The notes under the pieces are model-generated. The model made no database searches, was not told the origin of the DNA, and saw nothing but the letters and a program-made list of their open reading frames with translations. Shown here one piece after another: positions 36,308 to 49,131 of a DNA stretch of 64,000 nucleotides. Source of the DNA: Anagrus nilaparvatae (Eukaryota > Arthropoda > Insecta > Hymenoptera > Mymaridae); NCBI GenBank assembly GCA_022575985.1, contig JAKSXM010000137.1, forward strand, positions 14,774,001-14,838,000, given 5' to 3'. How positions within the stretch are numbered: position 1 is the first letter of the stretch; each line of letters starts with the position of its first letter. The position numbers and the translations under genes are program-made.

Positions 36308-38107
36308 TAAACCGCCTGAAACATTAAATTGAAAATATTTATTTCAAAATATTTATTTCTTTAAACAAATACGTCATATTAAATTTTTGAAATTTTTGGA
36401 TCATTAAAGCCTGAGTTCGCTGGTCTGGATAACTTGAATCGAAATTCTGTTTGGCATATATTGAAGATCTTTTAATTCTATAAAAAGCTATCATAGGAAA
36501 TTTTTCTCTAAAGCTCTTCAGAAATGAGCCCTAACCCTACACTATAGATATTTGTTTATAAATTTTAGAGCATTAAAATATTTTTTTTTATAATTAATTA
36601 GCTGTAACTTTATACTGAAAAGATTTAACGAAAAAATTTTCACGATACCTCCACCTAAAATTGAATATTCTTAAATATGAGCCAAGCAGGATTTTGATCC
36701 AAGTTGCACAGATATAGTAAGTCATGCTTTTATGACCCAATCATTTCAAAAATTTAACATGACGAAGCTTTCCGCCATATTAGATTTTCATTAAATTTTC
36801 CTAATTCTTACAAACGATAAATAATTAGTGACCCTAAAGACGACTACTTATAAATTTTCTCGTAAATTTTATATAATAAAAAAAAAAAATTCGTTTTAAA
36901 AATCAAAAAATCCGCCTTATTGGATTTTCTTTTAAGATTTTTAAAGCTTCCATATAAATTTTGTAATTAGTGACCATACAAAACTTCTATAAAAGTGAAT
37001 CGTATATGATATTTTTAATAATTTAACCAATAAATTGGTTAATTTTAAACTAATAGGAACGTGAAAGTGTTTCGCCATAGTGTATTAGGTTGGCTCGTCA
37101 GTAGACTCCTAATACACCTTATCTAGACACCGTTTAATTATTTAAAAAACAAAAAATATTAAAAATATAAAATTATTTTTTTTGAAATTTTGTGTAAGTA
37201 CTTGCCTCGCACATGTTTTCAAAACGACTAAAAATGCTTGCTTGTGTACACCAATTATTTTTTCTATTCAATAAAAAAATTTTAATATTGAATTTTCTTT
37301 TGAGATTTTTTCAATTTTCTTGTTGAATTGGTAATCAGCAACCGTGGAATCCCTATTTAGAAATAGTTCCGATGAACCAAAGTGGTTCTACACAAAGTTC
37401 TATAATTAGAGGTTTCTTGGGATGGTGGGCTTTATGAGGAATGGGTATTTTTCTCTTTTTTAGCTAATTAATCCATTATTTGTTATAGACAAACTTGAAT
37501 ATCTATTGGTTAAAAAATGTTGTTTGAACATGGAACATGTTTATAGGCAACGGGGGTATTTCAAGCATATCATTAGGCGGGGGGGATTAAAAGTTCCATA
37601 ATTGAGGGGGAAGTCAAAGGGAATTAGTATAATTTAAGTTTAGGAACTTAAAATAATTTTGCTTTAGGGACTTGGAATAATTTCGATAAAGGGGTATAGA
37701 ATAATAAGGATTTTAGAGGCATAAATTTTTCTTATTTTTAGATTTAAAATATAAATTTAAATATGTTCCATGTTCGTTGATTGTGAGTTTACAAACCGGT
37801 TGTAAGTTTTTTATTTTTTTATACCATCACTAGTGGAGCAGGCTTTGAGGGTTAATTACCTCAATTGGAGGCTTTGTTATGACATCAATAATTAATAATT
37901 TTAGGAATTGCAATTGGCCAACGATGTCATAAGTATTTTTAGTATTTCATAATATTTAGGAATTTCAACAATAGTTAGTTGTGCTTATCAAATATGTGTG
38001 TATAATTTTTACATAAAAACTTCTTATTATTTACCTAATAATAATAAATAAAATTTTCAAAAGTGTATAACTGTGTTATACACAGTTTCATTATCTCAGG
38101 CGGTTTA
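36308..38107. mobile_element. Possible 1.8 kb element with short inverted ends
   Basis: TAAACCGCCTGAAAC at 36308 is mirrored by TCAGGCGGTTTA ending at 38107, immediately before the upstream region of EF-hand gene B. It contains a G-tract element (37528-37773) and a CGCCATAGTGTATTAGGTTGG segment. The ends are short, so the boundaries are tentative; no coding seen. Confidence 0.4.
37528..37773. mobile_element. G-tract element, copy B
   Basis: Left end GAACATGGAACATG and right end ATGTTCCATGTTC are complementary. Inside are GGCGGGGGGGATTA and tandem words TTTAGGGACTTGGAATAATT. Shorter than copy A. Confidence 0.65.
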
Positions 38108-38306
38108 CGAAATAATTACGTGTTGTAAAAGTAAAATAAAACTGATATCAATATGAAAAGATAAATAAAATATAATATATTAAATTCATTTATTTTAATT
38201 TAATTAATATATTAAAATTTCATGTGTCTAGAATTTTTTTTAATAAAAATTATTTAGTACAAATTTTGCAGCAATTGCTTGTGGTAAATTATTAAAAAAA
38301 AAAAAA
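38108..38306 (+). promoter_or_regulatory. Upstream box of EF-hand gene B
   Basis: Same box as gene A (TAAAATAAAACTGATATCAA near 38131, then CATGTGTCTAGAATTTTTTT), with an extra ~45-bp AT-rich piece inserted near 38165-38215. It continues conserved to the ATG. Confidence 0.5.
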
Positions 38307-39175
38307 ATGAAAATTATTTTATTGCTTGGGTTTTCATTTGTTTTGTCATACAATTTAATATCAGCAGAAAAAAATGATTTTTCTCAGGTAATTATTTTTT
38401 TCCATTTTTCTAAATGAGGATAGTATATTAAGTATCAAGGGTGTAAAATTTTAGCTTTAGTGTGAGCTCTAGTACGAGTGCTCAGTGAAGCCGGACACGA
38501 TTGATATTATGTGCTCAAACTATAGTGTCTAAAGTTTTTCGCCCATGGTGCTTACAATATTTTTTGCCTACTAAGGCGTAGAACGAGTGTATAGCAATTC
38601 CTTTAAGTTTTACGCCCGTTAGACCAAAAAATTTTTTTGCTCTTTAAAGCTAACATTTAGATAAAATTGGAAAGTTGATATTTAATTTATTAGATGTGGG
38701 AAATAATTATTATACAATAAATGATATTACATGTGAAATCTAATATTTCAAACGCAGACCGGATTCCTCATCGGGAATTGTTCTTTTATTATATTTAAAA
38801 TATAATTTTAATTATAAAAAACAGAGGTTTTTCTTGTACTTATTTTTTTATATAATAAACATCACCATTAATTTATCACGTGTTATTACATTTGGTATTG
38901 TTTTTAGTAATGTACTGTTTAAAGTTATTAAGGTATAATGCTACTTGGCGCGCTCGGATTTTAAGCAAAACCGGAAAATTAGTTTATAGGAAAACGGGAA
39001 GAGATAATGGAAAAATTTTTTGGGATATAATAAATGAACTAATAAAGTATGTAAATAAATTTTTTTTAATTAATTTTTATAATTTTTTATGCGTTTAAAT
39101 TTTATTTGAAGTTCAAGAATTTTCGCCGGAAAGAGCTACTGGTACCCAAGATAAAAAATGTTTGGCAGCACCTAG

Positions 39176-39206
<31 letters not shown>

Positions 39207-40459
39207 ATTATAAATTGCATGAGTATGGTTATCGTGTGAACTAAAATTTTTAATTTTGGCCAAAAAAAAAAAAAGTTATTAAAATTTTAAAAAAAATTTC
39301 GAAAAAAGTCATTTTTTTTTCTTTTTTTTTTGCAAAAAAATATCGAAAAAATTAAAATTTTTGCAATATTTTAGTTCACACGAAAACTACACATTTGGTA
39401 AGTGTGTGGACCAAATTTGGAGTTGATCGGACTAGGTGGTTTTGATTTATCCTGGGTACCAGGTGCAAAAAAGTAGTTTCGAGAAAAACGCGTTTAAAGT
39501 TTTTAAGCGCGTATATATTGAAGGGCGGGGGCTTCATAAAAGAAGATTTAAAGTATATAAAAAATATTTCGATCGATATAAAAATTTTTTTACATATTCT
39601 TGAATAGTTTTTCAACAGAAAAAAAAAATAAAAAAATGTTGACCCGAGAAAATTTTCTGAAGTAGCATTATACCTTAATACAACAAATTATTAGAAATAT
39701 CGTTTATGGATATCAGGCTCAATTTATAATTATATTAATAATCAATTAATAAACCTTTGGAACAGCTTATGCATTTTTTACTCTTACAGATTGGTGAACT
39801 TACTTCAGAAGATATTTATTACATTAAAGAAGATTTTTTTAAATGTGCTAAAAACGGTTATCTCAATATAAATAAATTTAATAAACTTTTAAAAGATTAT
39901 GGATTAAATCTAAAAAAAGATGAAGTCAAAAAATTATTTGATAAATTGGATATTGAAAGTAAAAAACTTAAACTTTATTTTTGAAAAATTTTATTTTATT
40001 ATAAGTTTTATTATATTAATTATAAAAAAAAACTAAACATATTTAAATTTTTATTTTACAGAAAAGAATGTAATTAATTTGGAAGAATGTTTAAATTTTT
40101 TTAATAAAAATATTTCTCTTTTCTATCCTTTCACTGATGAAGAGCTGAAAATAATTTTTGAAAAATTTGACAAAAACAAGGATAATCTTGTGTCAGCAAA
40201 TAATTTAAAAAAAATGTTCACAAATTATTTTAATGAAAAATCTTTTAATAAAAAAAAAATTAAAAATATGATTCGAGATTTTGATAAAAATAAAGATGGC
40301 AAATTAAATTTTATAGGTAATGTTTTTTAATAAGTTTTAAAAATTCACATTTTGTAAATTACAATAATTTTTACAGAATTTTGTCAGTTTATGCATTACG
40401 TTATGAATGATAATAATACTCAGAATATAGCTGAAATTTCAGAAATGACTCATTTATGA
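38307..40459 (+). CDS. Secreted EF-hand protein B
   Basis: Exons 38307-38387, 39790-39958, 40062-40316 and 40377-40459 encode 195 residues with the same phases as gene A. The signal peptide is identical in sequence to that of A. The second EF-hand loop has become DIEKKNVINLEE (81-92), where the acidic/Asn positions 3 and 5 are E and K, so Ca2+ binding there is doubtful; the third loop (120-131) again ends in N; the fourth, DKNKDGKLNFIE (158-169), keeps all ligands. The tail is shorter than in A. Intron 1 is about 840 bp longer than in A because of an inserted element (38930-39682). AATAAA at 40478. A calcium-binding secreted protein of unknown role; the ATG position is set by exon length and could be off by one base because of the poly-A run before it. 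Confidence 0.87.
38448..38632. mobile_element. GGGCGTAAAA MITE copy in intron 1 of gene B
   Basis: Counterpart of 30065-30220. Shares AAAGTTTTTCGCCCATGGTG and the end AAGTTTTACGCCC; carries an extra segment with AGCCGGACACGATTG not seen in A. Confidence 0.55.
38930..39682. mobile_element. Inverted-repeat element inserted in intron 1 of gene B
   Basis: TTAAGGTATAATGCTACTT near the left end is matched by AAGTAGCATTATACCTTAA at the right end. About 750 bp, with a poly-A run of about 26 at 39178-39204 and complementary blocks inside. Gene A lacks it at the same site, so it inserted after duplication. The short frames at 38880-39098 and 39376-39615 are repeat noise. Confidence 0.65.
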
Positions 40460-40483
40460 ACAAATAATTTTACCTAAAATAAA

Positions 40484-43436
40484 TAAGAATTATTTATCAA
40501 AAACGTGTAGTTTTACATTTTTCTATAATAAAAGTCTACACTATAGTGAACAAGCAATTCTCTACTATCATATTTTAAGATATATTATTAATGATCTGTT
40601 CAAGATATATAACTTAATATCTAAATTTAATATTATTACTTAAAAAAATGTATTAATTTTATTTAATAAACTTATTCAATTATTTGAATAAAAACTTTTT
40701 CAAATACCCCATCCAATAAACATGTTCCATGTTAATATTTAAGATAAGGCCTCGGATATGGCTTTATATTATCAAAAAAGATATAATATATTGTATTCTT
40801 AGTACATAATATAGGACTTGTGACATAAGGACAAGAACTATTAGTGCAAACTTTTTTATTACTTGATGATAAACCTGTATAAATTTTGTATGTTTTATTA
40901 ATTGCAGCTGATTTGCAAAAACTTATTGTAATATAAAAATATAATGTTTTGAATCATGCATGTTTAATCGTTTACCTGTTACTTTAGCCCGTGAAGTATG
41001 GTAATCTTTTTGACTACAGTATCTATCCTTTTCGATTTCATTTTTAAAATTTGAAGATTCATTTGAAGTCTTCTAATTAAAAAAATCTTTACTAGCCTTA
41101 AAAACATGCCATTATTAGCATTATTTCAGATTTAATAATTATTTTTGCTGTGAAATTTACAAAAATTATGTACTTGAAGATTAAGTAACTTGCTGAATAG
41201 ATAAACTGCATAGGTGTATATAAGGATAAAGTGCATAGGCAAGTTATTGTTAAATTGTTATTATTATTGGAAGTGTGCAAGTTTCCCCTAAGGTCCAGTA
41301 CATGAACAATCGTTCAGGATTTGAATATTATTTGTTAGTTTTGAATTTAAAAAAATGGATAAATATTGGCAGTCCCGCATTAACCAGGTAGGTAGGTAGA
41401 CTTATTTTATTTTTATTTTTAAGTAAAGTCACGAATTAAGTGTAATATAATTTTTACTTTAAGTGAAAGCATGCGAATTTTAATTTTGCCATACTCCACC
41501 ACGGAAGTCATTTCAAAAATATTTGCCAAAATTTAATTTTTCCCTCCTTGAAAAAAAATTATTTTTTTAAAATCTTTTAAAATTATCTTGAATCATATTT
41601 TTGCACATTGTTCGTGGCGCTTCCATGCAAAAAGCGGTAACAATTTTCTACTTTGAAATAATAATATAAACCTTTTCAATATAAGTTTTACTTTCAGTAT
41701 CAGCCGGTTACTTGTGCGCGTTGTTACAAAAAATATAACATAAATCTCTTACCCTCTTTCAAGAAAAAAAAACAGTCTTTTAAAATAAATTAAAAATAAA
41801 ATTTTTTTATTTATTAAAAAATAAATTTTAAAATTTTTAATTGACAAAAAAAGAATTGTTTATTTACCGCATCTATTTTTTGTTATTTGTGTTGATAATA
41901 AAATACTGTATCGGTATTTCAAGAAAATTGCAAGTCTTTACGTTATTGTATGCTATTTATATCGACCAAACGGTAAAATATTTTATTTCTCTATGAATAT
42001 CTACATAATTTTTTTTTTTTTAATATAAATTTCAAATTATTTAAGATTATTTTACTATTGAAAAAAAAATATACTGAAGAAAAATTCAAAAAAATTCATT
42101 CTAATGAAAATTACAAATTGTTAAAAATTGTATTTAATAAAAATAAAATTTTTTATCAATCATTTTAGCAAGACAAAACAATTGAGCTAGCCACAAGCGG
42201 AATCCCCAAGTAAAAATTTGCTAATAGCAAATCTCCACTTGTCACAAACAGATTTTTTTTCAGTGTATCAAATTTACTACACAGAAATAATTAATAAAGT
42301 AATCAAAAATTAGTAGATACTATAGCTAGATAATTCTAAGTCCTGAAAGTCCTGATGATTCCATGTCCCTAATTTCAAATTATTTCAAGTTTAGACATTA
42401 TTTCACCCTTTTTAGAAATAACTATATTTTTACACGTTTCTGCCCCTTTGTGTTTTTTGAAAAAATACTCCCTACTCCCTATAATGACATGTTAAAAAAG
42501 AAATATATTTTTTTAAAGTTTCTTATTTCAATAAAATTTGGGCTAAAAATATTCAGATCATGACTCAAAATAACAGAGAGAAGTTTAAAAGTTTTTTTTT
42601 AATGATAGTGATGGAAAGGATTTCTGGTGCCACCATTTAGGACCAAATTTTGGCTTATGCGTATAAACTAACAATAATTAGATCCATTAACTTAACTAAA
42701 TTTTTAGCAAATACTGCTGAATTACAAATCCAAAAAACTATATGAAAAAATGTCTATATACATAAATTTATCAACAATGATTAGTTTAATATATTTTAAT
42801 AAATAATAAATAATGTTTCATGGACAATTAATTAGAACATTACAATAATTTATAAAAAAAAAATAATAAGCAAAAAATTTGATAAGATTCCACTACTGAA
42901 TATAAATACAAATATAGTATTTTTGTAAATATAAAAATATTTAAATAAATAATAATAACTAAAATTACTATATGGTATTGAAAAAATGTCCTAGAAATTT
43001 ATCTTAAATAGTGAATATTAAATATAAGAAGTAAATATAACTTAGTCATGATTATACATTTTCCAATCATGGTATTCTTAATGTCATGGATTTTTACTTT
43101 ATTTTACAAATTATATGTATATGTATATTGTGCATTGTATTTCATATTTGTTTAAATTAATCACATGAATTACTTTTTATATTATTATAGAAATTTAAAT
43201 TTTTTATAATATTTGTTTAAGACATTTCGATATAGTATATTACGTCCCTGGCCTAAAAATTAAAAAACGACCAATTGATAACGTGAACATTAACTTCAGT
43301 GGTAAATTGTGTTTTCTTACCACTGAATAAGAAAAATGTCACACAATTGGTGATCATAAAAAAAATTAATTCTTTAGATCGCAATGAACGTTCCTCGAAT
43401 TCTCAGCATTCATATCATACATTATTTTGAGCCATC
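40484..43436. other. 3' flank of gene B and intergenic DNA
   Basis: 40575-40670 is the duplicated 3' flank. ACATGTTCCATGTTAA at about 40727 is a lone end of the G-tract element. Beyond that to 43436 I see no exon; the small frames at 41098-41280 and 42363-42563 are AT-driven. Confidence 0.45.
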
Positions 43437-44174
43437 TATTATTCCAGTCAACTAAAGGGGGAGGGAGGCGTCAAGTTTTCGGCCACCACCAGATTTGGTC
43501 TATTATTGGTTTTTGGGTCGCTAATCACGAATTTCGGGGTATTTTCTATGAGAATTGTGTGAAACCCCTTTTAAATTTGCAAAAATTACCTCTAAAAAGG
43601 GGCATTTTTGATGTATTCGAACTTCTTATTTGGTCCATATAAATTTTTTGGGTCGCTGATCACGAATCTCAGAGTCCTACCTACTAAAAATTGGTGTTCC
43701 ACTCTTAAATGAGCAGAAATTATCCCTAAAATGGGTATTTTTTATGTATTTCATGTTTTTGCATATTTAAGGGTTAATTGCTAACTTCTAGTATGCAGGA
43801 CCTCAAGATTCGCAATTAGTGACTCAAGAAGCCGTTGTGGACCACATCTGAACACTTAAACCGACAAAAAAAACTCTTTTAGGGGAAGTTTTTGCTAATT
43901 TAAGGGTTAAATATTAATTTTTCAAAAAAAAATTTCCCAAAATTTACGATCAGCAACCCAAGAAACCCATATAGACCAAATCTGTACCCTCAAAGTACAA
44001 ATACATCAAAAATACCCCCTTTTTGGAATTTTTTTTACAAATTTAAGCCCTGAATTTAAGCATGTTCCGCATATTTTTCATAGAAAAGACTCCGAAATTC
44101 CAAAAAACCTATAATAGAACAAATCTAATGGTGGCCAGAAACTTGACAACCTAAATCGAATATTGACTGCAGTA
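43437..44174. mobile_element. Foldback element 4: TACTCCAGTCAA family
   Basis: Left end TATTCCAGTCAAC, right end TATTGACTGCAGTA. The arms contain the unit words TTTTTGGGTCGCTAATCACG and, inverted, TCAGCAACCCAAGAAACCC; they meet near 43800. Arms are clearly more diverged than those of foldback 2. The open frame at 43427-43642 is repeat sequence. Confidence 0.75.
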
Positions 44175-44439
44175 TGTAACGTATCAGAAAGTGACGTATT
44201 CTCAGACTTAATGAAAAAAATTTACTCTATTTAATATAAATTCCCAGACCTTGGCGAAAAAAAATGTAGGAAAAGAAACAGATTATATATATGTTAATAG
44301 AGTTTTGGGCCAAATATTTACAAATTAATTTATAAAGGTACGTGCTGGGCCTTGTTTATGTAATTTTTGTATCCAATTAAAAAAATAACTTGAAAATTTT
44401 GCTTAGTGCTTTGGCCCATCTAGTTAAAATTGTTTAAAA

Positions 44440-44443
<4 letters not shown>

Positions 44444-44475
<32 letters not shown>
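44444..44475. repeat. (AT)n microsatellite
   Basis: About 16 uninterrupted AT dinucleotides next to the start of foldback 5. Confidence 0.9.
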
Positions 44476-44477
<2 letters not shown>

Positions 44478-44524
44478 AAGATCAAATGTAATGCATAATA
44501 ATTAACAATAATTTTTATATATAC

Positions 44525-46215
44525 GGGCATATCCATTACTTTTCATACAAAAGTGTGCGCACCCATGACTCCGATCGGGCTCAAATTTTCAGGGGTGATT
44601 TAAAGTAATAAAAAACTCAGCCAGCCAAAATTTCAGCCATTTTGCAGGACGGGTTGCCGAGATACAAACTCTAAAAGGTCCAAAAATAGCTGTTTTTAGC
44701 CAATTTTCAAAAATTTTCGGGCTTCAAGGATTAGTCCAAAAAACATCCAACTGGTCTCATTTTTTTCCTTGAACTTTCAACTTTTACCAAAAAAATTTTC
44801 AAAAAGTTTCATGGAGTTGATTTTTACTGGCACTGATTAACGTAAGATTCATTTTATCGAAAAATGCTGATTTTTGAACTTAAATTGTGACTCAGCATCA
44901 TTAGCTAAAGAATTCCAGTTAGTCTCATTAAAAGCGTCTAGCAAAGACCTTTCAAATGAGACCTTAAACGTTAAAAAAGCTTATCAGGGACCGGAGATAT
45001 AAGCAATTGAAAGTTTGCTGTTTCCGAAAATATCGATTTTTTAACAACTTTAATCGTCTACAAAATTTTTCTCTGAGCATTTAAAGAGCTGAAAATTTCA
45101 GGGAAACTTCTTTTGATATTAAAAAAAATTCCCTAAAAATTTGGGCGATGGTATTGGCTTCTGTTTGTAGATATAAGACTCTGAAAATGTGTAATAATTG
45201 GACCAATATTGGCCAATAATTGGTTAAGGGGTCAATCAAAAAATTTTTCTTCTTCAATATTCGAATAGTCAGGGAAAAATGAGCTGATTTAAAAAAAAAA
45301 ATTTTTATTTTTGACCGAAAAATAAGCAAGTTATCATCATTTTAAGATTTTTTAAAAAATATTCCAAAAATCCCAGTTTTAGGGTCATTATACAGTATTC
45401 TAACTTGAAATAACGATAACTCGCTTATTTTTCGGTCTAAAATAAAAATTTTTTTTTTTTATTGTCGAATTTTTTCCTGGGTATTCGAATATTTACAAAA
45501 AAGAAACTTTTTATATGCAAAAATTATTTTTTTGGGCCAAAAACTACCCTAATACGTTGACAAAATAAAGTAAGTTCTAAAGTAATTTGCCAAAAAAAAA
45601 TTATTTTAATTTAGAAGTATTAAAAATTAGAAGCTTCCCTGAAATTTTCAGCTCTTTAAATGCTCAGAGAAAAATTTTGTAGACGATTAAAGTTGTTAAA
45701 AAATCGATATTTTCGGAAACAGCAAACTTTCAATTGCTTATATCTCCGGTCCCTGATAAGCTTTTTTAACGTTTAAGGTCTCATTTGAAAGGTCTTTGCT
45801 AGACGCTTTTAATGAGACTAATTGGAATTCTTTAGCTAATGATGCTGAGTCACAATTTAAGTTCAAAAATCAGCATTTTTCGATAAAATGAATCTTACGT
45901 TAATCAATGCCGTTAAAAATCAACTCCTTGAAACTTTTTGAAAATTTTTTTGGTAAAAGTTGAAAGTTCAAGAAAAAAAATGAGACCAGCCGGATGTTTT
46001 TTGGACTAATCCTTGAAGCCCGAAAATTTTTGAAAATTGGCTAAAAACAGCTATTTTTGGACCTTTTAGAGCTTGTATCTCGGCAACCCGTCCTGCAAAA
46101 TGGCTGAAATTTTGGCTGGCTGAGTTTTTTATTACTTTAAATCACCCCTGAAAATTTGAGCCCGATCGGAGTCATGGGTGCGCACACTTTTGTATGAAAA
46201 GTAATGGATATGCCC
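44525..46215. mobile_element. Foldback element 5: 1.7 kb palindrome with almost no loop
   Basis: Ends GGGCATATCCATTACTTTTC and GAAAAGTAATGGATATGCCC. The outer ~590 bp of each arm match nearly base for base; inner parts (for example GACCGAAAAATAAGCAAGTT and its inverse near 45420) continue the palindrome to an axis near 45370. The frames at 45081-45329 and 46137-46337 are repeat sequence. Confidence 0.88.
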
Positions 46216-49131
46216 ATACATATTTGTACATATTTTAAACAAGATTCAATCTTATATTTGTAATAAAATGTTGAAATATGCATAAGAAAATAAACACTAA
46301 AATTATAATTAACATAAAAATCAATTTGTATTAGCATAAATTTTTATTTAATATAAAATATTAATAATTAAAAAACATATACATTATATAATATTTTCTA
46401 TCATATATTATATCAGAAAATTATTTATCATTAAAAAATTTTTATGTGATTCAAGATTATTATTTATCATACAGTATTATTCTTAATCTAGAAAAACAGT
46501 TTTGGTAAATTGAAAAAAATTACTGGAACTAAAATATTTGGATCTAATTGATTTAAAGAAAAGATTTTAAAAATTTTATTTCAAAAAATGGCATCATTTT
46601 AACTGAAATTTATTTACAAAAAAGATCATTATTTTTTTTAAATTAATTACGTGTAATAATAATTATTTATATTCTATTTTAAATTGGAAACTAAAAAAAT
46701 AAATGTTTAACTATTTTTTTTACATTTATGTTTAAATATAATTACAAAAAGATTTAATATATAATGACAGAAGATGGCAAGTTAAGTTTACTATTCCATT
46801 TGGTCAATAAATTCAAAAAATATTCTGTTTTACTGCTAAAATTATAATCAGGTATTTGGAAATTTTTTTTAATAGTAAATTTTATTCAAATAGTGCAAAA
46901 TTTTTGATACTAGCATGATTGTTAGCATTAGATATCTGTTTACTCCCAGTTTTTCGCCCATATTTTTTGAAAAAGTGCAGAAAATTCCGGTTACGTGGGT
47001 GTAAGGCTTGAGTATTACACCAAGATGGGCAAAATAACTTATTTTAACTAAAAGACCAAAAAATTATATATGTTTAAATAATTTTAATTGAAATTAATTA
47101 ACTCACAAAATTATTATAGATTCTGTTCAATTCCATAACTACGAAAAAAACTAAATTTAATAATTTTAAGTATTTATTTAAAGAATACTTACCTAAATTT
47201 TATAGGAAGTAAAACTCAAATAAAATATTTCTAAAACACCCACAAACTTTTATTTCTTATTTTAAATTATTACAAGACATTGAAAAGATTTTAAATTTAT
47301 TAATAATAAATAACAAAGTAAAAAAAAAATTATCTAAAATTTTATAACGAAGGTCTGAAAAAAAAAATCTAATTTTGCTTCTCACATTTACAAAGGACTT
47401 AAAAAAAAAATTATGATACATAATAATTACAAACAAAAAGAACCTTGAAAAAAAAAAGATTTAAAAAAAAGTACCTAACCTTTATGTGGTGGTACGAAAT
47501 AAGGAATCATCATAGTTTGCAAAAAAAATATTGTTACGGATATAATAATATGATTCCATTATTATATATTATTATTATAAACATAACCATTTTAAGAATT
47601 TACTGTCTCGCCCACAATATAGGTAAATCATTTTTTAATAAAATTGTCCTTGCTGTTTGATAATTTACAATGATTTTTTTATATATGTTTAATTAATAAT
47701 ACATTGATTAATTATTATTTTTATAAATTTATCTTTTTAATACGGAAGTTTTAAAATGATTAATTAATTGGTATTAATAGAAAAATAAATAAATTATTGT
47801 GTGTAGTTTGCATATTTGTAATAGATTTTTTCTTTAAAAAGTTTCATTCATTTTTTTATAATGCAAATTTAGGTATAATTATAAGAAATTTGGTAGAGAT
47901 AGGACTTTTAAATCACCAAAAATAACGTCAAATAGACAAGACCTTGTACATATTGAGTCTCATATTAAGAGCCTATGTAATCAAATTTTTTCTAGACTGG
48001 TAATCTAAAAATCACTAAAGTGAAAATTTTTTAGCTGAATAAAAATTTAGGATATCCTTTAATATAAGCTCCAGGGCATATTTATTTATTGAGTACTTGT
48101 GAAAATTTGATGTGATAACAATTTTTTCATATTTTTTGGGACAAATTTGACAGATCCATTTCCCAAAGTCAGAAATTGGCACATATGCTCCATTTGGAAA
48201 ATGTATTCATCAGCCAAAGTCTTTTGTGGTTACAATTTTTTTACATGGGCTTAAAAAATTTTCATCTCTTGTCCCTGTCATGCAGGTCAGATTAGGTTTA
48301 GGTAACATTTATTAAGACATCAAAATATTTGGGCCCATGGAATTTGATTATTTTTTACCATTTAAAATTGTCTCTCAAAAACCAATTCCACACTTGAAAA
48401 TAATTAAATAAAATATTTCAAAAGTTTCATTTACAAACTGCACTATCAAACTGTCTTTACGTTTTATTTACAAAAAAAAAAATAATCCAAAAATGGTAAG
48501 ATCAACTCATTGATCTATTATTATATTATACGTCAAAAAGAACTCTTATAGGAAACGTGATCTTGACCTGCATACAACATTTTTTTTTCATTGGTATATT
48601 ATACCTACTAAAAAAAATGCAACATCTTTATTATCTTTAATTCTATGTTGCATTTTTCTTTAAAAAACTTAACACACTGCAAAAATAAAAGTTCAACCTT
48701 GGCCTTTAATAAAATAATAAACTTTTGTTTGTATTTATTATAAAACTGTCTTTTTAAAAAATAAATTTCTTTTTAAAAAAATATCACAATAAAATATTTT
48801 ATTTTATAGATTTTTTTATATTTATAATGAATTGGCATTTTTATATTTTTATGATTTATTTACTTATATGCTTTTTTTTTTCTTTTTAAACATGCAAAGG
48901 TCAAATTTACTGCAATTTTATCGTTCTTCTTTAAGAACTGTATTTATAAGTAATTTCTAATTTGAATTTTATTATTAATTTATTACTATTTATGCTAAAA
49001 TTAATTACATTTTTTTGTATATAAATAAAAATACTGACCAAAATATTTTTCATTGTTTAACAGGTTGATTTTCAAGAAAGTTTAAGATTAAATTTTTATA
49101 TATTTTAATGTAATTATATTTTAATTTAAAA
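46216..49131. other. Intergenic DNA upstream of the ODF3-like gene
   Basis: No exon recognised. A 13-bp-stem hairpin AAAAAATGCAACA ... TGTTGCATTTTT lies at 48608-48656. TTTGTTTAACAG at about 49052-49063 could be an acceptor for a 5' untranslated exon of the downstream gene. TTTTCGCCCAT near 46950 and GATGGGCAAAA near 47025 look like the ends of a small repeat. Confidence 0.4.

Noticed and set aside
38880..39098. 72-codon frame resembling a basic peptide
   Set aside because: Falls across the edge of an inserted repeat in intron 1 of EF-hand gene B; no homolog-like motif.
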